Source: Nitzschia sp. DOCU1 (taxonomy: Eukaryota > Bacillariophyta > Bacillariophyceae > Bacillariales > Bacillariaceae). Taken from it: a DNA stretch of 14,697 nucleotides. The stretch lies in the NCBI GenBank assembly GCA_951394045.1, contig CATOAN010000007.1, positions 1 to 14,697 on the forward strand, in the 5' to 3' direction. The translations under genes and the position numbers were made by a program. Shown here piece by piece: positions 1 through 7,620 of this stretch; position 1 is the first letter of the stretch, and every line of letters begins with the position of its first letter. Under the pieces are notes generated by a model. That model was given only the letters and a program-made list of their open reading frames with translations, made no database searches and was not told the DNA's origin.

Positions 1-285
1 TGGTGTGACAGGGTCCGGCAAACTGATAGGAGGCGTCTGCGTTCCTTCACTCGGTGTGAAAGGAGAAAGTGCAATGTCTGCTGGGAACTCCATAGACTGG
101 CGAGCTGAAAGAACGATATCTTCCCCTGCTAAGCTGTGGCTGCTCATGACCCGGGGCGGGGTTCTACCTTCCTCTTGTTCACCCTGATGTTGAGCTTGCT
201 CCGGAGAAAGAAAAAACTCATTTTGCACAGCGGAGGGCAAACTATAGCCCGGAAATTTCCTATCTGGACCATCCTGGTTAGACAT
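1..285 (-). CDS. N-terminal part of a Ser/Pro-rich protein, cut by the left edge
   Basis: An open frame starts with ATG at 285 (minus) and runs 95 codons to base 1 without a stop, so the gene continues beyond the window. An in-frame TGA lies 12 bases upstream of the ATG, which fixes this as the first possible start. The peptide begins MSNQDGPDRKFPGY and is hydrophilic, rich in Ser, Pro, Gln and Glu, with SP/TP pairs such as FFLSPEQ, ALSPFTPS and TQTPP that look like proline-directed phosphorylation sites. No signal peptide, membrane span or known domain is visible, so it is probably a disordered N-terminus of a nuclear or cytosolic protein. The family cannot be named from this piece. The overlapping frames on the other strand look less protein-like. 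Confidence 0.6.
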   Translation of the reverse strand, partial: MSNQDGPDRKFPGYSLPSAVQNEFFLSPEQAQHQGEQEEGRTPPRVMSSHSLAGEDIVLSARQSMEFPADIALSPFTPSEGTQTPPISLPDPVTP

Positions 286-462
286 GGCGATGGCGATTCA
301 GCTGGAACTGAACAGACAGGATAACTCCTTCGTGATATTTTGGGGTCTGGTTCTGCTGTCTCAGCTTGGATACAGAGGGCCCAAGGATAAACAGAAGAAC
401 GTTTGTGATGAGAAGAATGGCGTTCCCACAACACGATCGTCGCCATTATTATCAATTAGGTG

Positions 463-470
463 GCGGGAAA
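463..470 (-). promoter_or_regulatory. E2F/DP-like site upstream of the left-edge gene
   Basis: The minus strand reads TTTCCCGC, an exact match to the E2F consensus TTTSSCGC, about 180 bases upstream of the ATG at 285. A TGACGT hexamer (bZIP/CRE half-site) follows at 523-528, and a CG-rich run at 551-561. The matches are read directly. Function is only inferred, since one 8-mer can occur by chance. Confidence 0.25.
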
Positions 471-772
471 AAAGGAAACACATGGTCGTGCGTGACAGTG
501 CGGGCTTACGGGAAAGAAATAGTGACGTTCGGAGGTGGTGCGTCCTCGCTCGCGCGCGCGCCAGTATTAGTAGAGCGCCAGAGCAGCGAAGCCCAATGAT
601 AGAGTCCAGCTAGTCGAACAACGATTTTTGCGTGTCGCTTTTACTACTACAGGCGTAAAACTAAGAACATAACTGTTGTCCTTACACACAGTTATCAGCC
701 CCTCGTAGCTACCTAGTGCAGTATTGTAGTCAATTTTACCGGTAGGTACTAATGCTATAGTGGTTTTGCCTC

Positions 773-790
773 TATTAGATCCATCTAATA
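773..790. repeat. Short AT-rich palindrome (hairpin-capable)
   Basis: TATTAGAT, a CC centre, then ATCTAATA form perfect 8-bp arms. It lies about 220 bases beyond the CDC50 stop codon. It could be a weak transcript-end hairpin or chance AT-rich symmetry. Confidence 0.35.
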
Positions 791-1007
791 ATAGATATTA
801 ACGTGCAATAGGCAGACGTTGCGACCTAAAAGGTGCTGTTGCGTGCCCCAAATCCTGGGTCTCCCATACCGGACGACAGTATGCCTCGACCAGCACTTAG
901 AAGGTCACTTGCACTATGCGAGTATTCGTATCATTGCAACTTCTACTACTACTATATGTCAATGCACAAACATGGTATTGAACATTTTGATTTCGGGCCC
1001 GTTTGCC

Positions 1008-2277
1008 TTAGTCTTCTTTGTAATGAAGATACTTGCGGTCCGCAATCTTTCGTGGACGGAACCAATGTTTCATAGCAAAGAAAACCCCACAAAACAGACA
1101 AAAGAATCCCATATAGTAAAACGTTTGCCCCATGTACGGATTCTTGCCCCCCACAACCGTATTGGTGCTGATAAGCAAGGCTTTGGTTCCCCCAAAGCTT
1201 TCCACAACATAATTCAAATTAATATCAATTGAAAGCTCTGTTCCCGCTGGAATGGTTTGTTCGATATATCCATAGAGCTTTCGAAACTGGGGCCGAGTGG
1301 CAATTCGCATCCAGACAACAAAATGCTCATTCGTCACGTGCTCTAGCGGACTAATGACATTGGGATACGTCTCGTACAGATATTGTGTCGTATCGTCGTA
1401 AGGATAGTCGTATGCATAGCAAAGGCCGTCTTTCTTGGATATGGCAGGCGTCTTACATGAAAAGTTGTTGCTTTGGCAGCAGGTTTCGTCGCAAACATCA
1501 CACTGCTTCTGTTGATAGCCGTCTGGCATGAAAAACCGATACTCCAAATCACTTTGCCAGGCAATGCCATCTTCAACCATAAGAATGTCGTCCCCATTGA
1601 CATCTTTGGCTCCAGGTTGCAGTGTAAAGACGTCGTTGAAAAAGGTATTTGCAATGAACCCACAGGGATTCAGGTAAGTATCGCCCAGTTTGTTCAATGG
1701 ACCACAAGAAGTAGCGCTAACAGTATCTTGATTTTGCGACAGCCGACCAGCTAATTGATAGTCGTCACGACTAAAGGCGTAACTTCTGTGATTCTGATGA
1801 AAGTTGGTTAGCTCATAATAAATCAAAATGGGCGGGTGCATATCTCGAGGAGCAGTATACTGAAGGGTACAGGTCTCGTTGGCGTTATACCGCATACCAA
1901 TCCCACAGATCTGATCCGCTGGATCGACCCCGTCGTAGATAGTCTTGAGCTCTATCACATCGTTGGAGACTGACGCGAGTCTGAAACCTGTTGGAAGAAG
2001 CATGATTCAAAGACGCGGTGTAAGCAAACGGAACCAGAAGCAAAGTGAGCACCCACGCCGAAAATCGGCCTTTATTCGTCATTAGCATTGAAAACGTACC
2101 CACGGGAATCATAATGACAGACAGAGCCAAAAAGGCGTAAATCATCCATTCTGGATCCAATATTGGATGCCAAGCGAAAACCCGTTGCTGCTGAACAGCC
2201 ACATCTTTGGGCTTCATCGTTTGTTCCGCCTCATCCAGGATGGATTCTTCTTCACCGTCAATCACGATTGTCGGCAT
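1008..2277 (-). CDS. CDC50: CDC50/LEM3-family P4-ATPase beta subunit, two exons
   Basis: Exons 2277..2100 and 1987..1008 are joined across a 112-nt intron (2099..1988; donor GTACGT, acceptor CAACAG), giving 385 residues, normal for the family. The junction restores IPVG|FRLASVSNDVIE, the conserved stretch after the first membrane span. Residues 34-40 (FAWHPIL) precede TM1 (about 44-60), and TM2 lies near 350-369. The large lumenal part carries family hallmarks: YYELTNFHQNHRSY, CGPLN...LNPCGFIAN.FFND, VVWMRIATRPQFRKLYG, and ISTNTVVGGKN before TM2. It has many cysteines and an N-E-T glycosylation sequon. CDC50 proteins pair with P4-type flippases and escort them out of the ER to Golgi, endosome or plasma membrane, where they keep phospholipid asymmetry. 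The tail ends KYLHYKED. No P4-ATPase gene is in the window. The family call is very secure. Confidence 0.93.
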
Positions 2278-2763
2278 GATGGACGATTCGTAAAAAGCAA
2301 CAAGGGCAAGAAGTAAAGACTATATGTGAGACCCGAGATGGCAGAAAGGGCAAGCGCAATGGTCGAAAGAGAGAACTAACGCAATTGCTACGTTATTGCG
2401 ATCATGGCTGTTCGGCTAATTCCGCTTTGGACATGCGTCTTTTTGCGCGTTGTGTTTGGTAGCGAGCGAGCCCTCCTGATCTTGTCGAATTCAGTCCGAC
2501 TAGTCAATTTAGGGTTAAGCATGCATGCAGCGAATAGCGACTATGACGATCGATCTCTTCGTCCGCCGATAGGCAGTCTCATAAGTTCATATCGTAATGA
2601 GTATTACAGATCGTAGCTACCGTACAAGTTCAACGCAATACAATAGTTTAAATAGAAAGGAGTAAGATAAGAGTCCTGCGCAAGAATGATGAGCGCCGAC
2701 AACAAAGGCCAACTTTGGTGCTGCAGGCAATTCTATACATATATAAATGTATACGGTAGGAAT
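2278..2763. other. Intergenic region between CDC50 and the tetraspan gene
   Basis: This holds the CDC50 promoter side and the 3' flank of the minus-strand gene ending at 2764. No credible coding region is visible; the two short plus-strand frames (2404-2616, 2686-2889) lack any domain. A hairpin-capable AT-rich sequence at 2734-2753 lies just past the tetraspan stop codon. Confidence 0.5.
2734..2753. terminator. AT-rich hairpin just downstream of the tetraspan gene stop
   Basis: TATACAT at 2734-2740 and its complement ATGTATA at 2747-2753 flank a 6-nt loop, 11 bases beyond the stop codon of the gene ending at 2764. It may affect 3'-end formation of that transcript. The structure is read directly; the function is a guess. 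Confidence 0.3.
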
Positions 2764-4654
2764 CTAGTCCTCGATGGTCATGGGGTCAATCAATGTCGTC
2801 ACTGTTTGCGATCCGTCAGGGAAGGTTTCTTCCATGACAGTCTTTCGCCCGTCAGGGGTATATTCGGTGCGGACCTTGACGATTCCTGATTGCCCTTCCA
2901 TCCTCTCGATAACTTGCTTGCCAGGAGCAGGATACTCATCGACAATCTTCATCGTGTTACCAATTCGAGATTCATGTATCCGTGTTCCATTCTTACCCAA
3001 GATAACGCTCTTTCGGAGTCGATCCAGAAGCGGATGGTCCGCCGTAGAGACAGACCGGCGAGATCCATTTTCTTCGCTGGAAGCAGACGACTTGCTGCCA
3101 CTCTTTGTGCTTCTTCCGCTCTTGTTGCTGCTACTCTTGACGCTTCCACTCTTCACGCTGCTACTCTTCACGCTTCCGCTCTTGACGCTATTCTTGTCGA
3201 CGCTGTTCTTGGTGCTTCCGAAAAAGCGAATGCGGCTCCCAAAGCTGCCACTCTTGTTGCTCGATATATCGTCGTCCTCGTCTTCCTCACTAATATATCC
3301 AGCTTGTCCCTTTTGAACTCGCTTCAAATACGACCCTTGTGTCTCAATACCATTGCCAGTTTCAACTGGTGTAGACGCCCGCTGTTGCGATGATGTTCGA
3401 GATGGGGGTGGCACTTGCAAAGGTTGATCAAACGGTGAAGGTGATACGGAAGGAGTAGTCGTGACAGTAGCAGTATGATCAACCGGTTCGGTACGTTCGG
3501 GCACAGCGGGATTGGGGATGGAATCTACACTGTCTTGCTTCTTACTCTCGATGGTGCTGTCCTCGTGAGAAGAAGAAGATGCTGCGGTGACAGAGTCGGG
3601 AGTTTTCTTCTTATTTTCAAAGCGCTTGAAGATACTTCGTTGGTTGCGATAGTAGGCGCTGATTCGTGGATCTTCGGGAGGTTGCCATGTTTTCTTATCC
3701 GTTGTGTCTAGTGTTTTTGCGTTCGTCCCAGCGCCAGCGCTTACTGGCGTAAGGGCTCTTGTCAAGAACTCATTCATTGGCCAAATACTCTTTCGCTCGA
3801 GTCTTTGCGCGTGCTCCCTAACGGTCAATCTCGGTCCGTTTGATCTCCCGGTGCGGTTACTAAACAAGGAAACATTGTCATTATCGTCCGAGTTTAGGCG
3901 TCGTGAACTCTTTTTCAACTTCTTGTCGGGGTTTTCCGGGTCGTCCTGTTCTTCCTCTGATTCATCCGTTTCAGAACTGTCGTCAATGGCATGCCAACAC
4001 CGGAAGACAGGATTGCGGGGTGGCGAAGAGTTAAACGTAGCAATCACCATGCCGAAAAGGAGCACCGCATTGGCAATGGCGATCACACCATCGGATCCAA
4101 AATGACATTCTGTTTTATTTCCTTCAAACGACTCACATAGACTCGTGGAAAGAATTGCAAATGATGCTCCTTGGCACAGAAAGGAAATAAGGTAGCACCA
4201 TTTCATGAAAGACCACAAACAGGACTTTCCATGTTTGTTGAAACACTGGACCAGCATGCAAATAAAGGTCGCTAATGTAATAAATCCTCCCAGCATACCA
4301 CTAAAGGCTCGAGCAAGCTTGAAAGCCATCTCGTCGGTTTGCCCCATCCAATAGTTGGAATAGCTGACGCACCCCAAAAGGGCTCTCGTGTCATCATCAT
4401 ACACTGCATTTGAGAAGAAGCCAAAGCCATTCATGTCGGAGCGACTAACACCGACAGGCCCGACGACAATCATCGTACATCCCATAGTGACGACCCATGA
4501 TAGAGGAAGCACGACTAGGGAAATAATCAAGATGTACCAGCTGTGGGCAGGATGTTAGTTACGTCCCAGGAATCATTGCTATAAGATATACGACTTTGAC
4601 GAATTCGACTTACAGAAGAAATCTCTTGGCAGCAAGCGATTCACAGCACTTCAT
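2764..4654 (-). CDS. Four-pass membrane protein with Ser/Lys-repeat tail, unknown function, two exons
   Basis: The long frame has no ATG at its 5' end (it would start at TTG 4530), but an upstream exon fits exactly. ATG at 4654 through 4614 joins 4540..2764 across a 73-nt intron (4613..4541; GTAAGT donor, CCCACAG acceptor), giving 605 residues that start MKCCESLAAKRFLLWYI. Predicted spans: about 19-43, 93-113, 127-148 and 165-183. C149 and C159 sit in the loop between TM3 and TM4 with sequon N155KT, and C71 sits in the loop between TM1 and TM2, so an extracytosolic disulfide is plausible. The rest is a long, disordered, probably cytosolic tail with an acidic patch, many Ser/Thr, a 5-residue S-V-K-S-G/S repeat near 455-490, and a C-terminal domain (about 540-605) with two PDG hairpins. 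I do not recognise the family; it may be specific to diatoms or stramenopiles. It is divergent from the plastid gene at 5134. Confidence 0.8.
3098..3205 (-). repeat. Imperfect 15-bp coding repeat in the tetraspan tail
   Basis: Units close to CTTCCACTCTTCACG (plus strand) repeat with small changes and encode the S-V-K-S-[G/S] pentapeptide run of the minus-strand protein. Lys alternating with Ser suggests a basic, phosphorylatable linker. Repeat number is likely to vary between strains by slippage. Confidence 0.6.
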
Positions 4655-5133
4655 GGTGAAATCAGGAAAGAAGGGGATGAATAATTTCAGTCAGAAAGTA
4701 TCATCGTCGTACCAGACGAGATCTCTGCTTCCTTGTTGGGACGTCCAACACCGTCCCAAAAAGTGATCGCCAGATCAACCACCATACTACCGTCATCTTT
4801 TGATACATACAGAGACAGATACATTCATTCTAAATGATTATATGTGCGTGCCCATCTCCTAAATAGACTCTTCATTTTTGCTATGCACGCGCGATCCATG
4901 TGTATGTGAAAACTGCCGCGAGGGGGATTGCGCTACTCCACCGCGCCTAGCGACACGTGGCAAATTTTAGTCCACAGTACTTTAGCTCGGGACTGAATCA
5001 TCATCGACTGATGATGATGACGAGACAAAGGAGATACGACGACGAAACCCGCCGAAACAGGAAACAGCAACTGCCGCCAGTACATTGACATTCGATCTCC
5101 GAGAGCTATCCCCACTACCACCTCAATGCAACC
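4655..5133. promoter_or_regulatory. Shared upstream region between two divergent genes
   Basis: The tetraspan gene starts leftward at 4654 and the plastid-protein gene starts rightward at 5134, so these 479 bases must hold both promoters. A CACGTG G-box (bHLH/bZIP target) lies at 4954-4959, about 175 bases before the plastid gene. A GATGATGATGACGAG run lies near 5010-5025. No coding region is convincing here. Confidence 0.4.
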
Positions 5134-6888
5134 ATGAGGCTCCACTTCTCCTTTTCCTTGCTCTTTGTAGTGGTATCGGTCGACAGAAATGGCGTTCAAG
5201 CGTTTCAAAGTCCGCTGGCTCCTCGAGCAGTGAGAAACCCGCTCGGCACGCATGCCCAGCAAAGATATCCAGCAATTCGTCACGTCGGTTCTGTGCTTCC
5301 ACCGCGGCTAGTATCAACGTCACCGCTTTACATGTCGTCTGCATATGAACAATTGATGGAAAAACTACCATCCAAAGCAGTGATTGATGCTGTCGCTGAG
5401 ATTCCGGGAGATAAAGTTGTTGCCTCCGACGTGGCGACTCGGGCGGGTGTCAGCCTCTCGCAGGCACGCAAGGATTTGACGGCTTTAGCGAGTCTTTCAA
5501 GGGGGGACATTTCGGTATCGCCTGATGGGGAACTCCTGTATGAGTTCCCGCCGAACCTGCCTGGTGTCCTGGCGAGTAACTCGGCAAAATACAAGACGCT
5601 TCAAACCTTTGAAAAGGTGTGGCCCAGCGTCTTTTGGGGAATCCGAGTAAGCTTTGGAGTAGCACTCTTGGCGTCTGTGGCGTTGATTTTCAGTACGTTA
5701 CTGTTTATCAATTCTAGTAGTAGCAGCAGCGACGACGATCGTAGGCGAGATGATCGCGGACGCGGTGGTGGCTTTGGCGGAGGCGGCATGAACATGATCT
5801 GGGGGCCGAGCCCCTTTGATTTCTTTTACTATCGGCCATATGGATATTACGGATACTATGGAAATGCTGAAGAACGAAAGGATCCTACCAAGATGGGCTT
5901 TTTCGAATCAGTCTTTAGCTACATCTTTGGAGATGGCGATCCCAATCAAGGATTGGAGGAAAGGCGCTTGAGTTTGGCTGCGGAAATGATTCGGCAAAAT
6001 AATGGAGCTGTAACGGCAGAGCAGCTTGCTCCTTTCTGCGATGCACCCGATCCTGATGATGGCGATAAGGTATATGTGGACGAATCTTTCGTCTTGCCCA
6101 TCGTCACACAACTGGACGGGGAGCCACAAGTTACAGAAGATGGTGACATTGTTTACGTCTTCCCTGACCTTCAAGTCTCCGCTGCTGCCGCCCCTGTCAA
6201 ATCCAAAGTTTCAGAAACAGCGATGATCTTGAGGCGGGCTGGATTACCGGCGAATGCATCTGTCAAGGAAATTCAAAAACTCTTGTATTTAAATGGGATC
6301 AATACGCGAGGAGCCCTCGAAAAGGATGACCTCATAAAGATTCTTGAAGAAGTGTTGCCGCCCATGACGCCTTTGGAGGAGGAAGAGCTCCTCGATGCGG
6401 ACCCTTCTTCCTTTTCCCTTTTCCCTTTTCCCCTTTACCCATTACCAATTACCCTAACCCTAACCCTAACCCAACCACCCCTTTGGAAGAAGCCAGGAAA
6501 ATTCCCAATACAGTTCCTTTTGACACTAACTGTAACATGGCTATCCCCCGATTTGGAAAGAACTGCAAGATTAGGGGGTGTGGTCTGGACCACAAAGTGC
6601 GAATCACGATTGCACGTCCATATGGTCCCCGAGGAAACATTGAGGATATTGTATTCCATGCCCCAGCAGGAATCTGGTACAATGCTGCCCATTTCAGGGG
6701 AATTAATATTGCTCATGTCCTATTGGGAAGTGAAGGTCCAGATGGTGCCCCATATGTGGCAGTGGATAAAGGAAACCAGGATGACAAGGACGAGGATGAT
6801 GATAAAACCAAGGAAATTACTGCTTGTGATGAGCAGGCAAAGGAGGGGGAGGAGGAAATGGGTGCCCCTTTTATGGAATGGGAATTGA
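5134..6888 (+). CDS. Plastid-targeted membrane protein, At5g03900/cyanobacterial family, with aberrant 3' end
   Basis: The first 23 residues form a signal peptide ending VQA, followed by FQSP: the A/F cleavage site of diatom plastid presequences. A transit peptide of about 40 residues follows. The mature part has a winged-helix-like region (about 72-140; VVASDVATRAGVSLSQARKD, then DGELLYEFP), a membrane span near 172-192, a Gly/Tyr-rich linker, the hallmark FFESVFSYIFGDGDPNQG (256-273), a second helical/beta module ending DIVYVFPDLQ, and a SAP-like helix pair near 362-408. This order matches, from memory, Arabidopsis At5g03900, annotated as related to iron-sulfur cluster biosynthesis; its biochemical role is unclear. 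The family normally continues about 150 more residues with further membrane spans. Here conservation stops at about residue 423 (base 6400). The remaining ~160 residues, rich in Met, Arg and Trp, look like out-of-frame translation, so the true product or 3' structure is uncertain. Confidence 0.75.
   Translation: MRLHFSFSLLFVVVSVDRNGVQAFQSPLAPRAVRNPLGTHAQQRYPAIRHVGSVLPPRLVSTSPLYMSSAYEQLMEKLPSKAVIDAVAEIPGDKVVASDVATRAGVSLSQARKDLTALASLSRGDISVSPDGELLYEFPPNLPGVLASNSAKYKTLQTFEKVWPSVFWGIRVSFGVALLASVALIFSTLLFINSSSSSSDDDRRRDDRGRGGGFGGGGMNMIWGPSPFDFFYYRPYGYYGYYGNAEERKDPTKMGFFESVFSYIFGDGDPNQGLEERRLSLAAEMIRQNNGAVTAEQLAPFCDAPDPDDGDKVYVDESFVLPIVTQLDGEPQVTEDGDIVYVFPDLQVSAAAAPVKSKVSETAMILRRAGLPANASVKEIQKLLYLNGINTRGALEKDDLIKILEEVLPPMTPLEEEELLDADPSSFSLFPFPLYPLPITLTLTLTQPPLWKKPGKFPIQFLLTLTVTWLSPDLERTARLGGVVWTTKCESRLHVHMVPEETLRILYSMPQQESGTMLPISGELILLMSYWEVKVQMVPHMWQWIKETRMTRTRMMIKPRKLLLVMSRQRRGRRKWVPLLWNGN
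6402..6480 (+). repeat. Pyrimidine-rich tract with TTTTCCC repeats
   Basis: Seventy-nine bases contain no G. They begin with TTTTCCC-type repeats (about 6412-6432), run through decayed telomere-like units (TTTACCC, ATTACC), then the perfect telomeric units. The tract begins where the plastid protein loses family similarity. It also has the look of an intron 3' polypyrimidine tract, but no donor/acceptor pair I tried connects the two coding frames. Confidence 0.7.
6450..6474 (+). repeat. Interstitial telomeric repeat (CCCTAA)n
   Basis: Three perfect CCCTAA units (6452-6469), a preceding TTA and a trailing CCCAA form a short array in the order expected at a left chromosome end. TTAGGG is the usual stramenopile telomere unit. 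Inside a gene this is an interstitial telomeric sequence, as left by telomerase-assisted break repair or end fusion. Confidence 0.85.
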
Positions 6889-6896
6889 GGATGTGA
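6483..6896 (+). pseudogene. Coding-like segment in a different frame, possible displaced gene fragment
   Basis: This frame is offset from the plastid-protein frame and is open from 6348 to the TGA at 6894-6896. It has no ATG near its left end; the first in-frame ATG is at 6537. The peptide after that reads like real protein, with IPRFGKNCKIRGCGLDHKVR, ITIARPYGPRGNIEDIVFHA and APAGIWYNAAHFRG, then an acidic DDKDEDDDK stretch and a Glu-rich end. Its amino-acid composition is far more ordinary than the Met/Arg-rich translation of the same bases in the 5134 frame. I do not recognise it. It may be a fragment of another gene joined here by the rearrangement marked by the telomeric repeat, or the true 3' part of a fused gene with a frameshift. 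Confidence 0.4.
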
Positions 6897-7620
6897 CCTA
6901 GTATGGCGGTTGTGGCTGTGCATGACGAGAGTGAAAATTACAACTTTGGAGATGATTTGGGTAGGCATGTGAGGCCTTAGGAGGGCCAAAAAGGAATCAT
7001 TGGTTGGGTCGTATTTGAGTCACGGTGGTTTGGTAACAGCACTCGTTTGAATCATGGGCGGTGTTTTTTTGTGTGTGTCTTTTGGTGTCTTAGGACATAG
7101 AGATTATGTTAAATAGCTTATACGACAGATGACCCTTTCTTAGGCGACAAATATATTAGGGGTGCCGTGTTATGCCACCTCGTCAAGCCCGAGCGAGCGA
7201 GGCACCCCCACCTCGTCAAGCCCGAGCGAGCGAGGCACCCCCACCTCATCACATCCAAGGGGAGGAGCCCATGCCGTCAAGCCCGAGCGAGCCATTGAAC
7301 TTTTTGCCGACCCTTGTCATTGTTGGCCTACTTTATTCTTTCCTTTCTCTTTAGGTAGCTGCTATCTACATAGCGCGCACTTTTCGCTGATTTAATAGTA
7401 GTACAAACAAACTATATTCACTACATTTCGAAATGGTAGTTATTATTATCGGTATCACCGACCATGAAATGAAAAGAAATGCTGAATGACCCCCCTTTGT
7501 TGTTGTTCCCGTGGTCGATATCTTTCATGCAGCATAACAGCAAACGACTGACGATAGCCCTGGCCCATTACCATCGAACGATTGTACAATATGGATATTC
7601 CTCCCTGAAAGATAATATTC
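6897..7620. other. Gene-free region between the plastid gene and the cyclase 3' end
   Basis: The left gene ends by 6896 and the cyclase stop codon is at 7623..7621, so the two converge here. Small frames at 7162-7395 and 7172-7354 are translations of the 33-bp repeat and lack domains. Apart from that repeat I see no RNA gene or other structure. Confidence 0.5.
7175..7292 (+). repeat. 33-bp tandem repeat plus a displaced partial copy
   Basis: Two identical 33-bp units occupy 7175-7207 and 7208-7240. A third start (CCACCTC) follows at 7241, and an 18-nt part (CGTCAAGCCCGAGCGAGC) recurs at 7275-7292. The unit contains GAGCGAGCGAGG, is GC-rich, and stands out from the AT-richer flanks. Confidence 0.85.

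Larger units (their letters stand above)
286..1007. other. Intergenic region between the left-edge gene and CDC50
   Basis: This stretch holds the 5' flank of the left-edge gene and the 3' flank of the CDC50 gene. I see no convincing coding region. The short frames at 284-613, 366-599 and 819-1232 have no recognisable domains. It contains an E2F-like site, a TGACGT hexamer, a CG-alternating run at 551-561 and an 8-bp-arm palindrome at 773-790. I saw no tRNA or other RNA gene. Confidence 0.5.

Noticed and set aside
366..599. Small plus-strand ORF of 77 residues
   Set aside because: It overlaps other open frames, has no domain, and ends in the CG-rich run. It is better explained as flanking DNA of the minus-strand gene.
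2774..3393. Two long plus-strand frames (180 and 167 residues) opposite the tetraspan tail
   Set aside because: They are antisense to the Ser/Lys repeat of the real gene; their Leu/Ala-rich repeats simply mirror that low-complexity DNA.
6352..6513. An intron joining the plastid frame to the +3 frame through the pyrimidine tract
   Set aside because: There is no GT in the tract. The only close donor (GTGTTG at 6352), with AG ends at 6489, 6492, 6496 or 6513, does not give the length needed to switch into the +3 frame.
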